Translations under genes and position numbers: made by a program
In this document: piece by piece, positions 9,220 to 18,811 of the stretch
How the letters are laid out: every line of letters begins with the position of its first letter
Numbering within the stretch: position 1 is the first letter of the stretch
The notes under the pieces: generated by a model
The model's database searches: none
Seen by the model: only the letters and a program-made list of their open reading frames with translations
Told to the model about the DNA's origin: nothing
NCBI RefSeq assembly: GCF_029945925.1
Contig: NZ_JAQSDN010000003.1
Span: forward strand, 16,423-80,422
DNA from: Polaromonas sp.
GTDB lineage: Bacteria > Pseudomonadota > Gammaproteobacteria > Burkholderiales > Burkholderiaceae_C
DNA: 64,000 nt
Direction: 5' to 3'

Positions 9220-10134
9220 ATGTGGTTTTCCATTTTTGATGTCCGGCCCCTTGCTGCGGATGCTGACTGTCGTCCTATCCGATGGCTCCCTTTGCGGCGG
9301 GAGAGCGGTGCCTGGCTGCTCGGCGCTTGTCTCGTGCTGATTGCCGCGCCCCACGCTTTTGCCGATCTGATGCTGACTCCGACGCGGATCATTCTTGAAA
9401 AAAACCAGCGCTCGGCCCAACTCGACCTCATCAACAATGGCCAGGAAACAGCGACTTACCGCATCAACCTGGTCAATAGGCGCATGAGCGAGACAGGGGA
9501 GTTTTCCGCGATAGACAGCCCGCGACCAGGCGAGCAATTTGCAGATGAGTTGGTGCGTTATTCGCCACGGCAGGTGGTATTGGCCCCGGGCCGTGGCCAG
9601 ACCGTACGTATTTTGCTGCGCAAACCGGCAGATTTGCCAGCCGGTGAGTACCGGTCCCACCTTCAGTTTGACCGGGTTCCCGAGACCACCGGCACCAGCA
9701 GTATCAACGCCCAAGGTCCTGCGCTGGGCCCCGGTGAAGTAGGTGTGCAGTTGACGGCTTTGATCGGTGTGTCCATTCCTGTCATTGTGCGGCACGGTGA
9801 AACATCTGCCACCGTCACGCTGTCCGGGCTGGAACTGCCCAACCCCCCGGCCGGCCAGCCTGCGATGCTGGCGGTGGTGCTGCAGCGCAGCGGCAACCGT
9901 TCTGTGTATGGAGACCTGATTGCGACCTTCACGCCCCAAGGCGGCGCGCCGCAGGAAGTCGGCAAGGCCGGTGGCGTGGCAGTGTACACACCCAACGCCT
10001 TGCGCCGCATGAGGCTGGAGTTGAAGCCGCCCGCCGGGCTGGCGCTGGCGCGGGGCACCCTGCGGGTAGCCTTCCGGGAACGGCCAGACGCGGGTGGCAA
10101 GTTGCTGGCGGAAGCCGCTCTCGAATTGCCTTGA
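9220..10134 (+). CDS. PapD-like periplasmic chaperone of a chaperone-usher system
   Basis: 304 residues from ATG 9220 (AGGAG 6 bases upstream); an ATG at 9184 lacks a ribosome site. A long N-region precedes a hydrophobic core ending PHAFA at about 48. The mature part is the Ig-like fold of fimbrial chaperones: DLMLTPTRIILEKNQRSAQL (the strand bearing the subunit-binding Arg/Lys region), VVLAPGRGQTVRILLRKP and LPAGEYRSHLQF. Such chaperones hold pilus subunits by donor-strand complementation in the periplasm and pass them to the usher. The gene lies between the subunits and the usher. Confidence 0.85.
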   Translation: MWFSIFDVRPLAADADCRPIRWLPLRRESGAWLLGACLVLIAAPHAFADLMLTPTRIILEKNQRSAQLDLINNGQETATYRINLVNRRMSETGEFSAIDSPRPGEQFADELVRYSPRQVVLAPGRGQTVRILLRKPADLPAGEYRSHLQFDRVPETTGTSSINAQGPALGPGEVGVQLTALIGVSIPVIVRHGETSATVTLSGLELPNPPAGQPAMLAVVLQRSGNRSVYGDLIATFTPQGGAPQEVGKAGGVAVYTPNALRRMRLELKPPAGLALARGTLRVAFRERPDAGGKLLAEAALELP

Positions 10135-10221
10135 CCGGACAGCGGTTGCGCCCACCCATGACGCAGCAGCTTTCATCATGAGGGGATACGTTTTTTTTGC
10201 AGCGCCGCTTGGGGGATGCTG

Positions 10222-13200
10222 ATGCGCGGTTGCAGGAGCTGGCTGCTTCTCCCGGTGGCGCTGGTACTGGTGCCGGGCATGGCGCTTGCCAGTGTGTCGA
10301 TCAGCACAGCATCCTTGGAAAGGGGCGACGCCAGGACGCGCATCGTGCTGGAGTCCCGCACGGAGCTGCGCTTCAGCCTGTATATCCTGCGCCATCCCGG
10401 GCGCGTGGTGCTGGAGCTCGAAGACGTGGAACTCACCGCGGCGCTGACGGGGCTGGCAGGCCAGATCACCGCCGATCATCCCTACATGCAAGCGATGCAG
10501 GTCAGGCCCTCCCCCTCTGGCACCGGGGCGGTTCTTCTGGAGTTCGGGCTCAAGGCGGAGGCCGAACCCAACATTTTTTCGCTCAAGCCCGAAACGGGCA
10601 GGGGCTACAGGCTGGTGCTGGACATTGCACCATCTGCCGCACCCACAACCCCACCTGCACCTGCACCTGCACCTGCACCTGCGGCGCGCCCCACAATGCC
10701 CCCCCGGCAGCCGCCGGCGCTGGCAGCCTCAACGTCGCCCCCGGCGGCGCCCGCCACAACTCCCGGACCCCTGCGCCGCGCCGATGAGTTGAACCTGGTG
10801 TTGCTGGAGGTGCAGCTGGATGAACAGGTGTTGGCCGATGCCATCACGACCTACCAGGCTGGCCGCGAGACATTTCTGCCTCTGGGTGAACTGGCCAGGC
10901 TGCTGACGCTGGCGATCCGGACGCAAGCCGGGCAGGGCACCGCCGACGGTTATGTGCTGAGCGAGGCTCGGGGCTTCAACCTGGATGCGCCCCAAGGCAG
11001 GATCACGCTGGCCGACCAGACCCAGCTCTTTGACCGGACGCTGGTCCGAGTGGAGGGCGACGACATCTATGTCGCGGCTTCTCTGCTGTCGCGCTGGTTG
11101 CCACTTGATTTCGAGGTGGACCTTTCGAGCCTGGCGCTGCGGGTCAAGCCCAGGGAACGCCTTCCTTTGCAGGAGCGCCTGGAGCGTGAGCGCCGCGCAG
11201 GCAAGCTGGGCGCCCGCACCGGTTACGAAGATCCGGGCTACCCACGCGTGGACATGCCTTACCGCCTGCTGGGCGTGCCTTTTATCGACCAGACCTTTGG
11301 AATGGGGCTGCGAACCGGCAATGGCAGCAGGCAGACCAGCGCCAACTACACCGCTTACCTGACGGGCGACCTTCTGGGCCTGGAATCTGCTTTTTTTGTC
11401 AGCAGCACCCGGCAGGACCCGTCGCCCGACGTGCGTTTCACCCTGGCACGCCACGACCCTGATGCAGGCCTGCTCGGCCCTTTGCGCGCCCGATCGGTGA
11501 TGTTCGGCAGCGGTGTCTCCTCTCCCAGTGTGACGAACATCGCCGGCCGCAGTGCAACCGGCAAGGGTTATGGGCTAACACTCAGCAATCGTCCCATCAC
11601 CCAGCCGACCAGTTTTGACCGCCATACGCTGCAGGGTGACCTGCCGCCCGGCTGGGATGTGGAACTGTATTTCAACGAGGCCCTGGTCGGTTTTCAGAGC
11701 TCGCGCGCGGACGGCCGCTACAGCTTTGACGACCAGCCTCTGGCGTATGGGGCCAACGAATTTCGCCTCGTGTTTCACGGGCCGCTGGGCCAGCAACGGG
11801 TGGAGCGGCAGAGTTTTTTGCTCGAGCAATCCAGCACGCCGACCGGTGCGTTTTACTACAACCTCGCCCAGCACCAGGACAGCGCGGGCCAGTCGCGCTC
11901 GGTGGCCCAGTTCGAGTGGGGTCTGAACAAGTACCTGACGGGAACCGGCGGCTTTGTCCGTTTGCCGTCATCGCTGACCACCGGCAGCACCACCACGGCG
12001 GCCACCGGCGTCTCCGGTAGCGACGGACAGCTGTACAGCAACCTGGGACTGCGTGGCTTCTGGAAATCCTTCATTCTCAGCAGCGACCTTTACCGCTCGT
12101 CCAATCGCGGCTGGCTCAATGAGTCAGGCCTGAAGACCCGTGTCGGACCTGTCTCGCTGAGTTACAGCCACCTGCGGCTCAAGGATTTCGTCAGTGAGCT
12201 GTTTTCGCGCAGCGCCGATCCATTGCGCACACGCGACAAGCTGCGGCTCGACGGCGCCATTCCGGCCGGCTGGTTGCCGCGCTTGCCGGTGACCGTGGAA
12301 GTCCAGCGCGAGCAGTTTCAATCCGGCCTCAGCAACGTGGCCCTGACCGGCCGCGTCGCCGCCTATGTCAGGGGCACGTCAATAGCCAATCAGCTGACCT
12401 GGCAAAACTCGGGCGGAGCGACCACGGCCAGCGGCGCCCTGCAACTGAGTTACCGCGTCGGGGTCACCGGTCTGAGTGGCCAGTTGGGCTACCTCCTCAA
12501 ACCGCAGGCAAAACTCGATACCGTGGTGCTTTCGGGTGACAGGCGGCTGGGCGAAGGCTATCTGCTCAACCTCGGCCTGGTGCGCGCCATCAGCAGCCGC
12601 GAAACCCTGTACACGGCAGGCTTGAACAAAAGCCTGGGCAGTTACGGGCTGGGACTGAGCACCAGCTATTCCAGCACAGGGGTGCTGACCGTGGGCGTGC
12701 AGCTCTTTATTGCCATGGGCCGGGAACCGCGCCAGGGACAGTGGCGGTTTGACGCGCTGCCCAAAGCCGACAGCGGCGCCGCATCGGCACGGGTTTTTGT
12801 GGACAGCAATGCCAACGGCATCATGGACGCCGGCGAAGAGGCGGTTGAAAACGCCGCGATCACCGTCAACGGCAGCCGGGCGCCGGTGCGGACCGATGCC
12901 GCAGGCATTGCCTGGCTGGACCGTTTGCCGACGCGGCAACATGTGGACCTGGCGGTCGATACGCAGACACTGGAAGACCCTTACTGGGCGCCGGTGCGCA
13001 AGGGCGTGCGTATGGTGCCACGCCCCGGACATGTGGCGGAAATTGACTTTCCCATCATTTTGACCAGCGAAATTGATGGCACGGTGTACCTCGCCGAGCA
13101 CAATTCGAAGCGCGGCATCGGCGATGTGGTGATCGAATTGCTTGACAGCAACCGGCGTGTCGTCACTACAATCAAGACCAGTTCCGACGGCTATTACATT

Positions 13201-13404
13201 GTTCCGGCCATACCCCAGGGCCGCTATTACGTGCAGGTTTCCCTGGAGCAACTGGGGCGGTTCGGTCTGGTTGATCCGGGTGTGCGTGAGATCAACATCC
13301 TGCCCGACGGGAAATTCATCAACGGCGTGGATTTTCTGCTGCGAAAAAAGCCGGCCGGACCGGTGTCCGGTTTTCCCCGCGAGGAGCATCATGAAAAGAA
13401 ATGA
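10222..13404 (+). CDS. Outer-membrane usher-like protein with N-terminal AMIN domain
   Basis: 1060 residues from ATG 10222 (GGGGGA upstream; the ATG at 10216 overlaps it). Order: signal peptide to about 22; an AMIN-like domain about 25-135 (SRTELRFSLYILRHPGRVVL); a Pro/Ala linker built on five CACCTG hexamers; a usher N-terminal-type domain about 187-320; a beta-barrel about 345-835; an SdrB-like segment ARVFVDSNANGIMDAGEE at about 856; and a final carboxypeptidase-regulatory-like fold from about 949. Canonical ushers have no AMIN domain, which in AmiC and PilQ targets peptidoglycan or septa. It would thread subunits across the outer membrane, perhaps at wall-defined sites. Confidence 0.8.
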   Translation: MRGCRSWLLLPVALVLVPGMALASVSISTASLERGDARTRIVLESRTELRFSLYILRHPGRVVLELEDVELTAALTGLAGQITADHPYMQAMQVRPSPSGTGAVLLEFGLKAEAEPNIFSLKPETGRGYRLVLDIAPSAAPTTPPAPAPAPAPAARPTMPPRQPPALAASTSPPAAPATTPGPLRRADELNLVLLEVQLDEQVLADAITTYQAGRETFLPLGELARLLTLAIRTQAGQGTADGYVLSEARGFNLDAPQGRITLADQTQLFDRTLVRVEGDDIYVAASLLSRWLPLDFEVDLSSLALRVKPRERLPLQERLERERRAGKLGARTGYEDPGYPRVDMPYRLLGVPFIDQTFGMGLRTGNGSRQTSANYTAYLTGDLLGLESAFFVSSTRQDPSPDVRFTLARHDPDAGLLGPLRARSVMFGSGVSSPSVTNIAGRSATGKGYGLTLSNRPITQPTSFDRHTLQGDLPPGWDVELYFNEALVGFQSSRADGRYSFDDQPLAYGANEFRLVFHGPLGQQRVERQSFLLEQSSTPTGAFYYNLAQHQDSAGQSRSVAQFEWGLNKYLTGTGGFVRLPSSLTTGSTTTAATGVSGSDGQLYSNLGLRGFWKSFILSSDLYRSSNRGWLNESGLKTRVGPVSLSYSHLRLKDFVSELFSRSADPLRTRDKLRLDGAIPAGWLPRLPVTVEVQREQFQSGLSNVALTGRVAAYVRGTSIANQLTWQNSGGATTASGALQLSYRVGVTGLSGQLGYLLKPQAKLDTVVLSGDRRLGEGYLLNLGLVRAISSRETLYTAGLNKSLGSYGLGLSTSYSSTGVLTVGVQLFIAMGREPRQGQWRFDALPKADSGAASARVFVDSNANGIMDAGEEAVENAAITVNGSRAPVRTDAAGIAWLDRLPTRQHVDLAVDTQTLEDPYWAPVRKGVRMVPRPGHVAEIDFPIILTSEIDGTVYLAEHNSKRGIGDVVIELLDSNRRVVTTIKTSSDGYYIVPAIPQGRYYVQVSLEQLGRFGLVDPGVREINILPDGKFINGVDFLLRKKPAGPVSGFPREEHHEKK
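10652..10681 (+). repeat. CACCTG hexamer microsatellite (5 copies)
   Basis: Five perfect CACCTG units in the usher gene encode a Pro-Ala linker between the AMIN and usher domains. Unit loss or gain would keep the reading frame and only change linker length. Confidence 0.85.
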
Positions 13405-13942
13405 TTGGTGGCCAACGATTCCTCAGCCGGCCATGGCCTGCGCGCTTTTAATCGGCGCTTGGGCCCTGACGGCCGGCAGCAGCCATGCTGCATCGGCGGT
13501 AGGTACGGTGGGGGCCACCGTGGTTGAGTCGGTGACAGTGGTCATCACGCCGCCGCCGGCGCCCACACCCGTGGCGACACCCGCCCCCGCGCCTGCCGTG
13601 GTTGAAACGCCGGCCTTGGCGGGGACCGTCTTCACCGTTGAAAGTTTCACCAGCAGCCTGTCCACCAGCGGTCCCTTGCTGCGTGTCGGGGGGGCGCCTC
13701 CCTCCGGCACCGGTGGAAGTGGTGTTCAGGGGAGCGGAGCGGCGGAAGGGGGCGGCGGAACGCAGGGCGCCACGGCTACACAGGGCAGCGTGGGCGCAGG
13801 TGCCGCGCCGCCAGCGGCCAGTACCGCGACCGTCAATGTGACGCGCAAGGCCGATGGCTCCCTGGCCGTCAGCGGTGGGTCAGGGCTGACCTTTGCCGTG
13901 TCGGAACCGGTCAATGGCGCGGTCAACATCGAGTACAACTGA
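13391..13942 (+). CDS. Secreted Pro/Gly/Ala-rich protein, possible tip or minor subunit
   Basis: 183 residues from ATG 13391, which overlaps the usher stop by 14 bases, so translation is probably coupled. A signal peptide ends near residue 33 (SSHA). A Pro-rich stretch, a Gly/Ala-rich low-complexity stretch and a C-terminal beta-type segment ending GAVNIEYN follow. I recognise no family. The final strand resembles those of the two DUF4402 proteins, so it may be a fibre subunit or tip handled by the same chaperone. Confidence 0.65.
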   Translation: MKRNDWWPTIPQPAMACALLIGAWALTAGSSHAASAVGTVGATVVESVTVVITPPPAPTPVATPAPAPAVVETPALAGTVFTVESFTSSLSTSGPLLRVGGAPPSGTGGSGVQGSGAAEGGGGTQGATATQGSVGAGAAPPAASTATVNVTRKADGSLAVSGGSGLTFAVSEPVNGAVNIEYN

Positions 13943-13973
13943 CCTGGCTGCAGCTACGATTGCACCGGCGCCG

Positions 13974-14678
13974 CTAACGTTTTTGATATTGCGTCTTGCC
14001 AAACAGCACTTCGCGTGCCTTGTCGTCGGTGATGGGGCGGCGCAGATCGGCCAGCACCTTGACGCCGCGCTGCACGGCAGGCCGGACCGCGATGACGTCA
14101 AACCATTTCTTCAGGTGCGGGTAGTCGGCCCAGGTGATGCCGTGGTTTTCCCAGTTGCGCAGCCACGGGAAGATGGCGATGTCTGCAATCGTGTACTGGT
14201 TGCAGGCGATGAACTTGCTGCCCGCCAGCTGCTGGTTCATCACACCGTAAAGCCGTCGGGTCTCGTTGGTGTAGCGTTCGATCGCGTAGTCGATTTTCTC
14301 GGGCGCGTACTGGCGGAAGTGGTGGGTCTGCCCGATCATGGGGCCGACGCCGCCCATCTGGAACATCAGCCATTGCAGGACCTGGAACTTCAACCGGTCA
14401 CTTTTCGGCAGGAATCTGCCGGTTTTGGCCGCCAGGTACAGCAAGATGGCACCGGATTCGAACAGTGCCATGGGTTTGCCGTCTGGCCCCTCGGGGTCCA
14501 CCAGCGCGGGAATCTTGTTGTTCGGGCTGATGGCCAGAAACTCGGGCTGGAACTGGTCGCCGGTGCCGATGTTGACCGGAATCGCTTCCCAGTCGCGACC
14601 GAGGCGAAAGCCGCACTCTTCCAGCATGATGTGGACCTTGTGGCCGTTGGGTGTGGGCCAGGAATAGACTTTGAGCAT
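13974..14678 (-). CDS. Glutathione S-transferase, YfcG/Ure2-like
   Basis: 234 residues. The N-terminal thioredoxin fold has YSWPTPNGHKVHIMLEEC, then NIGTGDQF and ISPNNKIPALVD (cis-proline), typical of the YfcG (Nu-class) disulfide-bond reductase group. The C-terminal all-alpha domain contains YTIADIAIFPW. It probably reduces disulfides with glutathione in the cytoplasm. It stands alone between the secretion cluster and a divergent hypothetical gene. Confidence 0.88.
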   Translation of the reverse strand: MLKVYSWPTPNGHKVHIMLEECGFRLGRDWEAIPVNIGTGDQFQPEFLAISPNNKIPALVDPEGPDGKPMALFESGAILLYLAAKTGRFLPKSDRLKFQVLQWLMFQMGGVGPMIGQTHHFRQYAPEKIDYAIERYTNETRRLYGVMNQQLAGSKFIACNQYTIADIAIFPWLRNWENHGITWADYPHLKKWFDVIAVRPAVQRGVKVLADLRRPITDDKAREVLFGKTQYQKR

Positions 14679-14776
14679 GAACGCAACCTTTGGAACTATG
14701 ATGGCAAAGAGCTTGTCCGCGCCGCTTGCTGGCGGGTGGACAGGTTCTCAAGCACTTTAAGAGAAAAGCCGGAACC

Positions 14777-15460
14777 ATGTTTGAGCGCCTGAAAAAGGTC
14801 TTTGTGCGAAGCGAGACTCAGCCGCTGGAAGCGGTAAGGCCCGACGCGGTGTCGGAGTGGGCCAGCACGCACGGCTTCAGTTACTCCAGCCAGGGCAAGG
14901 GCGCCGGTTGTGTGCTGACCGGCAAGGTGAAAGGCAAGCCCTGGAAGCTGGAGAGCGGGGCGGCATCACGCGACTACATCGTCGGGGAGGAGCTCCGTGC
15001 CCGTGCAGCGCTGGACATCAACGAAGATGCGGCGGTGCTCATCATGAACCGGCCACTCAAGGAGTCGCTGGAAAAACGCGCCTACGCGATTTACACCGAC
15101 ACGCTGCAGACCACCGCCGACCCCAGCCTGCCCGAGGAGATGCGCTGGCTGGCCATGTACGAGGAGTTCGGCTGGAGCAGTCTGGTGCCCGAATTCTGGG
15201 AGCGGTACACCGTGCTGGCCGACCGGCGCGAAAATGCCCTGGCATGGCTGGACAGCAACCTGGCCGAACTGCTGCTTCACTGGCCCGAGCCGGGCCCGGA
15301 TGCGCAAACTCCCTTCATCCTGATGCTGTTGCGCGGCAAGGCCTACCTGCGCATGCAGTACAGCCCGCCCAGCATCGCCACGCTGCAACATGCCGCGATC
15401 GTGTACACCAGCGCCTGTGAATCGGCGCTGGCCGGCCTGTCGACCGATATCACCCTGTAG
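14777..15460 (+). CDS. Conserved hypothetical protein
   Basis: 227 residues from ATG 14777; longer in-frame starts exist but lack ribosome sites. No signal peptide or membrane segment is seen. It has an N-terminal basic helix (FERLKKVF), a middle region with ENALAWLDSNLAELLLHWP and a C-terminal helical part. I cannot place it in a named family. It is divergent from the GST gene and convergent with the acyl-CoA dehydrogenase gene. Confidence 0.7.
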   Translation: MFERLKKVFVRSETQPLEAVRPDAVSEWASTHGFSYSSQGKGAGCVLTGKVKGKPWKLESGAASRDYIVGEELRARAALDINEDAAVLIMNRPLKESLEKRAYAIYTDTLQTTADPSLPEEMRWLAMYEEFGWSSLVPEFWERYTVLADRRENALAWLDSNLAELLLHWPEPGPDAQTPFILMLLRGKAYLRMQYSPPSIATLQHAAIVYTSACESALAGLSTDITL

Positions 15461-15472
15461 TTTTAAGTGAAA

Positions 15473-15524
15473 TCGGGCTCCAGCCCAACAGGGTCGGGCG
15501 CTGCCAGCTATATTTTTGATAGCG
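15473..15524 (-). repeat. Dispersed repeat family A, intergenic copy
   Basis: On the plus strand it reads GGGCTCCAGCCCAACAGGGT, CGGGCGCTGCCAGCTATATT, TTTGATAGC. This is the reverse orientation of the copy at 1960 and the same as that at 49250. It fills the gap between two convergent genes. Confidence 0.8.
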
Positions 15525-15546
15525 AATGTAGGAGCTGGCCGCCGGT

Positions 15547-16806
15547 TCAGCTGCCGCGGGTAATGGGCATCTCGACCGCACCGGGTAGGCCCAAGTGTTT
15601 GGCCAGTTCCAGCTTGGCCAGCGAGGCACGGTGCACCTCGTCCGGACCGTCGGCCAGGCGCAACGTGCGCTGGTGGGCGTAGGCATAGGCCAGCGGGAAA
15701 TCGTCGGACACGCCGCCACCGCCATGCGCCTGGATGGCCCAGTCGATGATCTGGCAGGCCATGTTGGGCGCAACCACCTTGATCATCGCGATTTCGGCCT
15801 TGGCGACCTTGTTGCCGACCGTGTCCATCATGTACGCCGCCTTGAGCGTCAGCAACCTGGCCTGGTCGATCATGCAGCGTGCATCGGCAATCCGTTCGTG
15901 CCAGACCGACTGGCGTGCCACCGGTTTGCCGAAAGCGATGCGGCTGTTCAGGCGCTTGCACATCAGTTCGAGTGCGCGTTCGGCAATGCCGATGCTGCGC
16001 ATGCAGTGGTGAATGCGTCCGGGGCCAAGGCGGCCTTGCGCAATTTCAAAACCGCGGCCTTCGCCGAGCAGCAGGTTGCCCACCGGCACGCGCACGTTGG
16101 TCAGCCGCACTTCCATGTGGCCGTGCGGTGCGTCGTCGTAACCGAACACGCTCAGGGGGCGGATCACGGTGATGCCGGGCGCATTGGCCGGCACCAGGAT
16201 CATGGACTGCTGCTCATGGCGGCCCGCGTCGGGGTTGGTTTTGCCCATGACGATGTAAATCGCGCAGCGCGGATCGCCGGCGCCCGACGACCACCACTTC
16301 AGGCCGTTGATCACATAGTCGTCACCGTCGCGGACGATGCTGCACTGGATGTTGGTGGCGTCGGACGAAGCCACTTCGGGCTCGGTCATCAGGAAGGCCG
16401 AACGGATCTCGCCCTTGAGCAGGGGTTCCAGCCAGCGGTCCTTGTTGGCTTCCGAACCGTAACGGGCGATCGTTTCCATGTTGCCGGTGTCGGGCGCGGA
16501 GCAGTTGAAGATTTCTGGCGCAAAAGGCACGCGGCCCATGATTTCGCACAGGGGCGCGTATTCGAGGTTGGACAGGCCTTCGGGCGCTCGCGGCGAATGC
16601 GGCAGGAACAGGTTCCACAAGCCCGCAGCGCGGGCCTTGGGTTTGAGCTCCTCGATGAGGGTGGTCGGAATCCACGGATTGCCCTTGGCGCGGTTCTCGG
16701 CAATCTCGCGGAAGAAACGCGCCTCGTTCGGGTAAACATGCTGGTCCATGAAGGCCAGCAGGCGGGCCTGCAGTTCCTGGACTTTGGGGGTGTAGTTGAA
16801 TTCCAT
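15547..16806 (-). CDS. Acyl-CoA dehydrogenase (ACAD10/11-type)
   Basis: 419 residues. It has the three-domain acyl-CoA dehydrogenase layout, with [16 protein letters not shown] and [15 protein letters not shown] for FAD and substrate contacts and [15 protein letters not shown] in the C-terminal helical domain. It oxidises an acyl-CoA to the enoyl-CoA with electrons passed to ETF. The gene for a phosphotransferase lies 42 bases upstream, the pairing seen in ACAD10/ACAD11 fusions, which handle 4-hydroxy acids by phosphorylation and dehydration. That substrate is suggested by context only. Confidence 0.9.
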   Translation of the reverse strand: MEFNYTPKVQELQARLLAFMDQHVYPNEARFFREIAENRAKGNPWIPTTLIEELKPKARAAGLWNLFLPHSPRAPEGLSNLEYAPLCEIMGRVPFAPEIFNCSAPDTGNMETIARYGSEANKDRWLEPLLKGEIRSAFLMTEPEVASSDATNIQCSIVRDGDDYVINGLKWWSSGAGDPRCAIYIVMGKTNPDAGRHEQQSMILVPANAPGITVIRPLSVFGYDDAPHGHMEVRLTNVRVPVGNLLLGEGRGFEIAQGRLGPGRIHHCMRSIGIAERALELMCKRLNSRIAFGKPVARQSVWHERIADARCMIDQARLLTLKAAYMMDTVGNKVAKAEIAMIKVVAPNMACQIIDWAIQAHGGGGVSDDFPLAYAYAHQRTLRLADGPDEVHRASLAKLELAKHLGLPGAVEMPITRGS

Positions 16807-16848
16807 CGTTATCTCCTGGAGTGGCGTCGTCGTAAAGGGGGAAGGCCG

Positions 16849-17949
16849 TCAGGCGCTCTGTGACTGGCTTTTCTGCGCAAAATCCCATGCCATGCGAGCC
16901 AGTGCAGGCGCACCTTTGGCAGAGGCGACGGCCTGGGCGCTGGCCGCGGTGCCGGTTTCAACGCGCTTGGCGATGCCCTGCAAAATGGCCGCGAGCCGGA
17001 ACAGGTTGTAGGCGAGGTAAAAATTCCAGTCGGCCTTGATCAGCTCGGGGCTGGCAAACCCGGTGCGTTCGCAGTACAGGCGGATGTATTCGGCTTCGCT
17101 CGGGATGCCCAGGCTGGCGACGTCCAGACCGCCGATGCCGCGGAAAGCCCCCGGCGGAATGTGCCAGGCCATGCAGTGGTAGCTGAAATCGGCCAGCGGG
17201 TGGCCCAGCGTGGACAACTCCCAGTCCAGCACTGCCAACACACGCGGCTCGGTGGGGTGAAACATCAGGTTGTCCAGGCGGAAGTCGCCATGCACGATGG
17301 AGACCATGGCCTCGTCGCGCGCACTGGCCGGTATGTTGGCAGGCAGCCAGACCATCAACTGGTCCATCTCGGGGATGGGCTCGGTGATGGAGGCGGTGTA
17401 CTGCTTGCTCCAGCGGCCGATCTGGCGCTCGAAGTAGTTGCCGGGTTTGCCGTAGTCGGCCAGCCCGCGCTCGGCGAACTTCACCTTGTGCAGCGCGGCA
17501 ATGACGCGGTTCATCTCGCGGTAAATATCGCCGCGCTGGGAATTCGTCATGCCCGGCAGTGCCTGGTCCCACAGGACGCGGCCCTCGACAAACTCCATCA
17601 CGTAGAAGGCCCGGCCTATCACGGATTCGTCTTCGCACAGGCAATACATTTTGGCGACCGGCACGTCGGTGCCCTGCAGGCCGGTCATGACCTTGAACTC
17701 GCGCTCGACTGCATGGGCCGAAGGCAGCAATTTCGCGACCGGCCCTGGTTTTGCGCGCATCACGTACGAGCGCTGGGGCGTGATCAGCTTGTAGGTCGGG
17801 TTGGACTGGCCGCCCTTGAATATTTCGGCGCTCAGCGGGCCCTGAAAACCCGGCAGGTGTTTCTCGAGGTAGGTACTCAGCGCGTCCATGTCGAAAGCGT
17901 GCTGGCCCGAAACCGCGCGGGTACCCAGGAAATGGTCAAAGTTGCTCAT
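16849..17949 (-). CDS. Phosphotransferase (APH/ACAD10 N-terminal type)
   Basis: 366 residues, aminoglycoside-phosphotransferase fold. The catalytic loop HGDFRLDNLMF and the metal-binding VLDWELSTLGHPLAD are intact, so it should be an active kinase. This subgroup pairs with acyl-CoA dehydrogenases and is thought to phosphorylate hydroxyacyl-CoA substrates, not antibiotics. It starts 4 bases after the stop of the CRP-like regulator gene and is followed by the dehydrogenase, so the three form an operon. Confidence 0.88.
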   Translation of the reverse strand: MSNFDHFLGTRAVSGQHAFDMDALSTYLEKHLPGFQGPLSAEIFKGGQSNPTYKLITPQRSYVMRAKPGPVAKLLPSAHAVEREFKVMTGLQGTDVPVAKMYCLCEDESVIGRAFYVMEFVEGRVLWDQALPGMTNSQRGDIYREMNRVIAALHKVKFAERGLADYGKPGNYFERQIGRWSKQYTASITEPIPEMDQLMVWLPANIPASARDEAMVSIVHGDFRLDNLMFHPTEPRVLAVLDWELSTLGHPLADFSYHCMAWHIPPGAFRGIGGLDVASLGIPSEAEYIRLYCERTGFASPELIKADWNFYLAYNLFRLAAILQGIAKRVETGTAASAQAVASAKGAPALARMAWDFAQKSQSQSA

Positions 17950-17953
17950 CGTT

Positions 17954-18679
17954 TCATTTTTCCAGGTCGGCTTCAGAAATGCGCATCAGCGCTTCGCGGT
18001 TGCGCACCACCAAGCCGCCCGGTTCGATGCGGATGGCATCTTCGCGCTCCATGGCCTTGAGCTCCTGGTTCACGCGCTGGCGCGAGGCCCCCAGCAATTG
18101 CGCCAGTTCTTCCTGGGCCAGTTGCAGGCCGATGCGCACCTCGCGCCCGTCGCTGAGGCTGCTGACGCCGTAGCTGCGCACCAGGTGCAGCAGCTGCTTG
18201 GCCAGCCGCGCGCGCAGGGGCAGGGTGTTGAGGTCTTCCACCAGGCCGTAGAGCTGCCGGATGCGGCGCGCGTGCAGGCGCAGCATGGCCTCGTACAACT
18301 CCACATGGGCGGCCAGAATCTTTTTGAAGTCGGCCTTGGCCACGCACAGGATGGTGGTCTCGCCATGCGCATAGGCGTCGTGCGTGCGCCGGTCGCCGTC
18401 GAAAATAGCCACATCGCCGAACCAGATGCCGGGCTCCACATAGGTCAGCGTGATCTGCTTGCCCGAGATCGAGGTCGAACTCACCCGCACGGCGCCTTTG
18501 GCGCAGGCAATCCATTGTTCCGGCGGGTCGCCGCGGGCGGCGATCAGTTCGCCATCCTTGAAACGTTGGACGTAAGCGCATCGAAGTATGTCGTGCCTGA
18601 GTGAGGGGGATAGGGATGAAAACCAGCGGCCACCGTTGATGGCCTCTCTTTCGTCTATCGTAAGAATGGGATCGTCCAT
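17954..18679 (-). CDS. CRP/FNR family transcriptional regulator
   Basis: 241 residues. An N-terminal cyclic-nucleotide-binding beta-roll (GELIAARGDPPEQWIACAKG) is joined to a C-terminal winged helix with LAQEELAQLLGASRQRVNQE. No FNR-type cysteine cluster is apparent, so an iron-sulfur oxygen sensor is unlikely. It heads the operon with the phosphotransferase and acyl-CoA dehydrogenase genes and may control it. The effector is unknown. Confidence 0.9.
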   Translation of the reverse strand: MDDPILTIDEREAINGGRWFSSLSPSLRHDILRCAYVQRFKDGELIAARGDPPEQWIACAKGAVRVSSTSISGKQITLTYVEPGIWFGDVAIFDGDRRTHDAYAHGETTILCVAKADFKKILAAHVELYEAMLRLHARRIRQLYGLVEDLNTLPLRARLAKQLLHLVRSYGVSSLSDGREVRIGLQLAQEELAQLLGASRQRVNQELKAMEREDAIRIEPGGLVVRNREALMRISEADLEK

Positions 18680-18811
18680 AGCCTGTCTTTTGGGTGACTC
18701 ACAAGAGAGCTATTGTCGCGCCAGCGACGATGCCGCAGACCTCCATCTGTCGCCTCGGTGTCCCGGTCACCCATCCGCTGCACAGGCATGGCCTGCGCGC
18801 CCAGGGCCTGC

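Noticed and set aside
16849..17949. Aminoglycoside resistance gene
   Set aside because: The APH fold is real, but pairing with an acyl-CoA dehydrogenase and a CRP regulator points to the ACAD10-type metabolic kinase.
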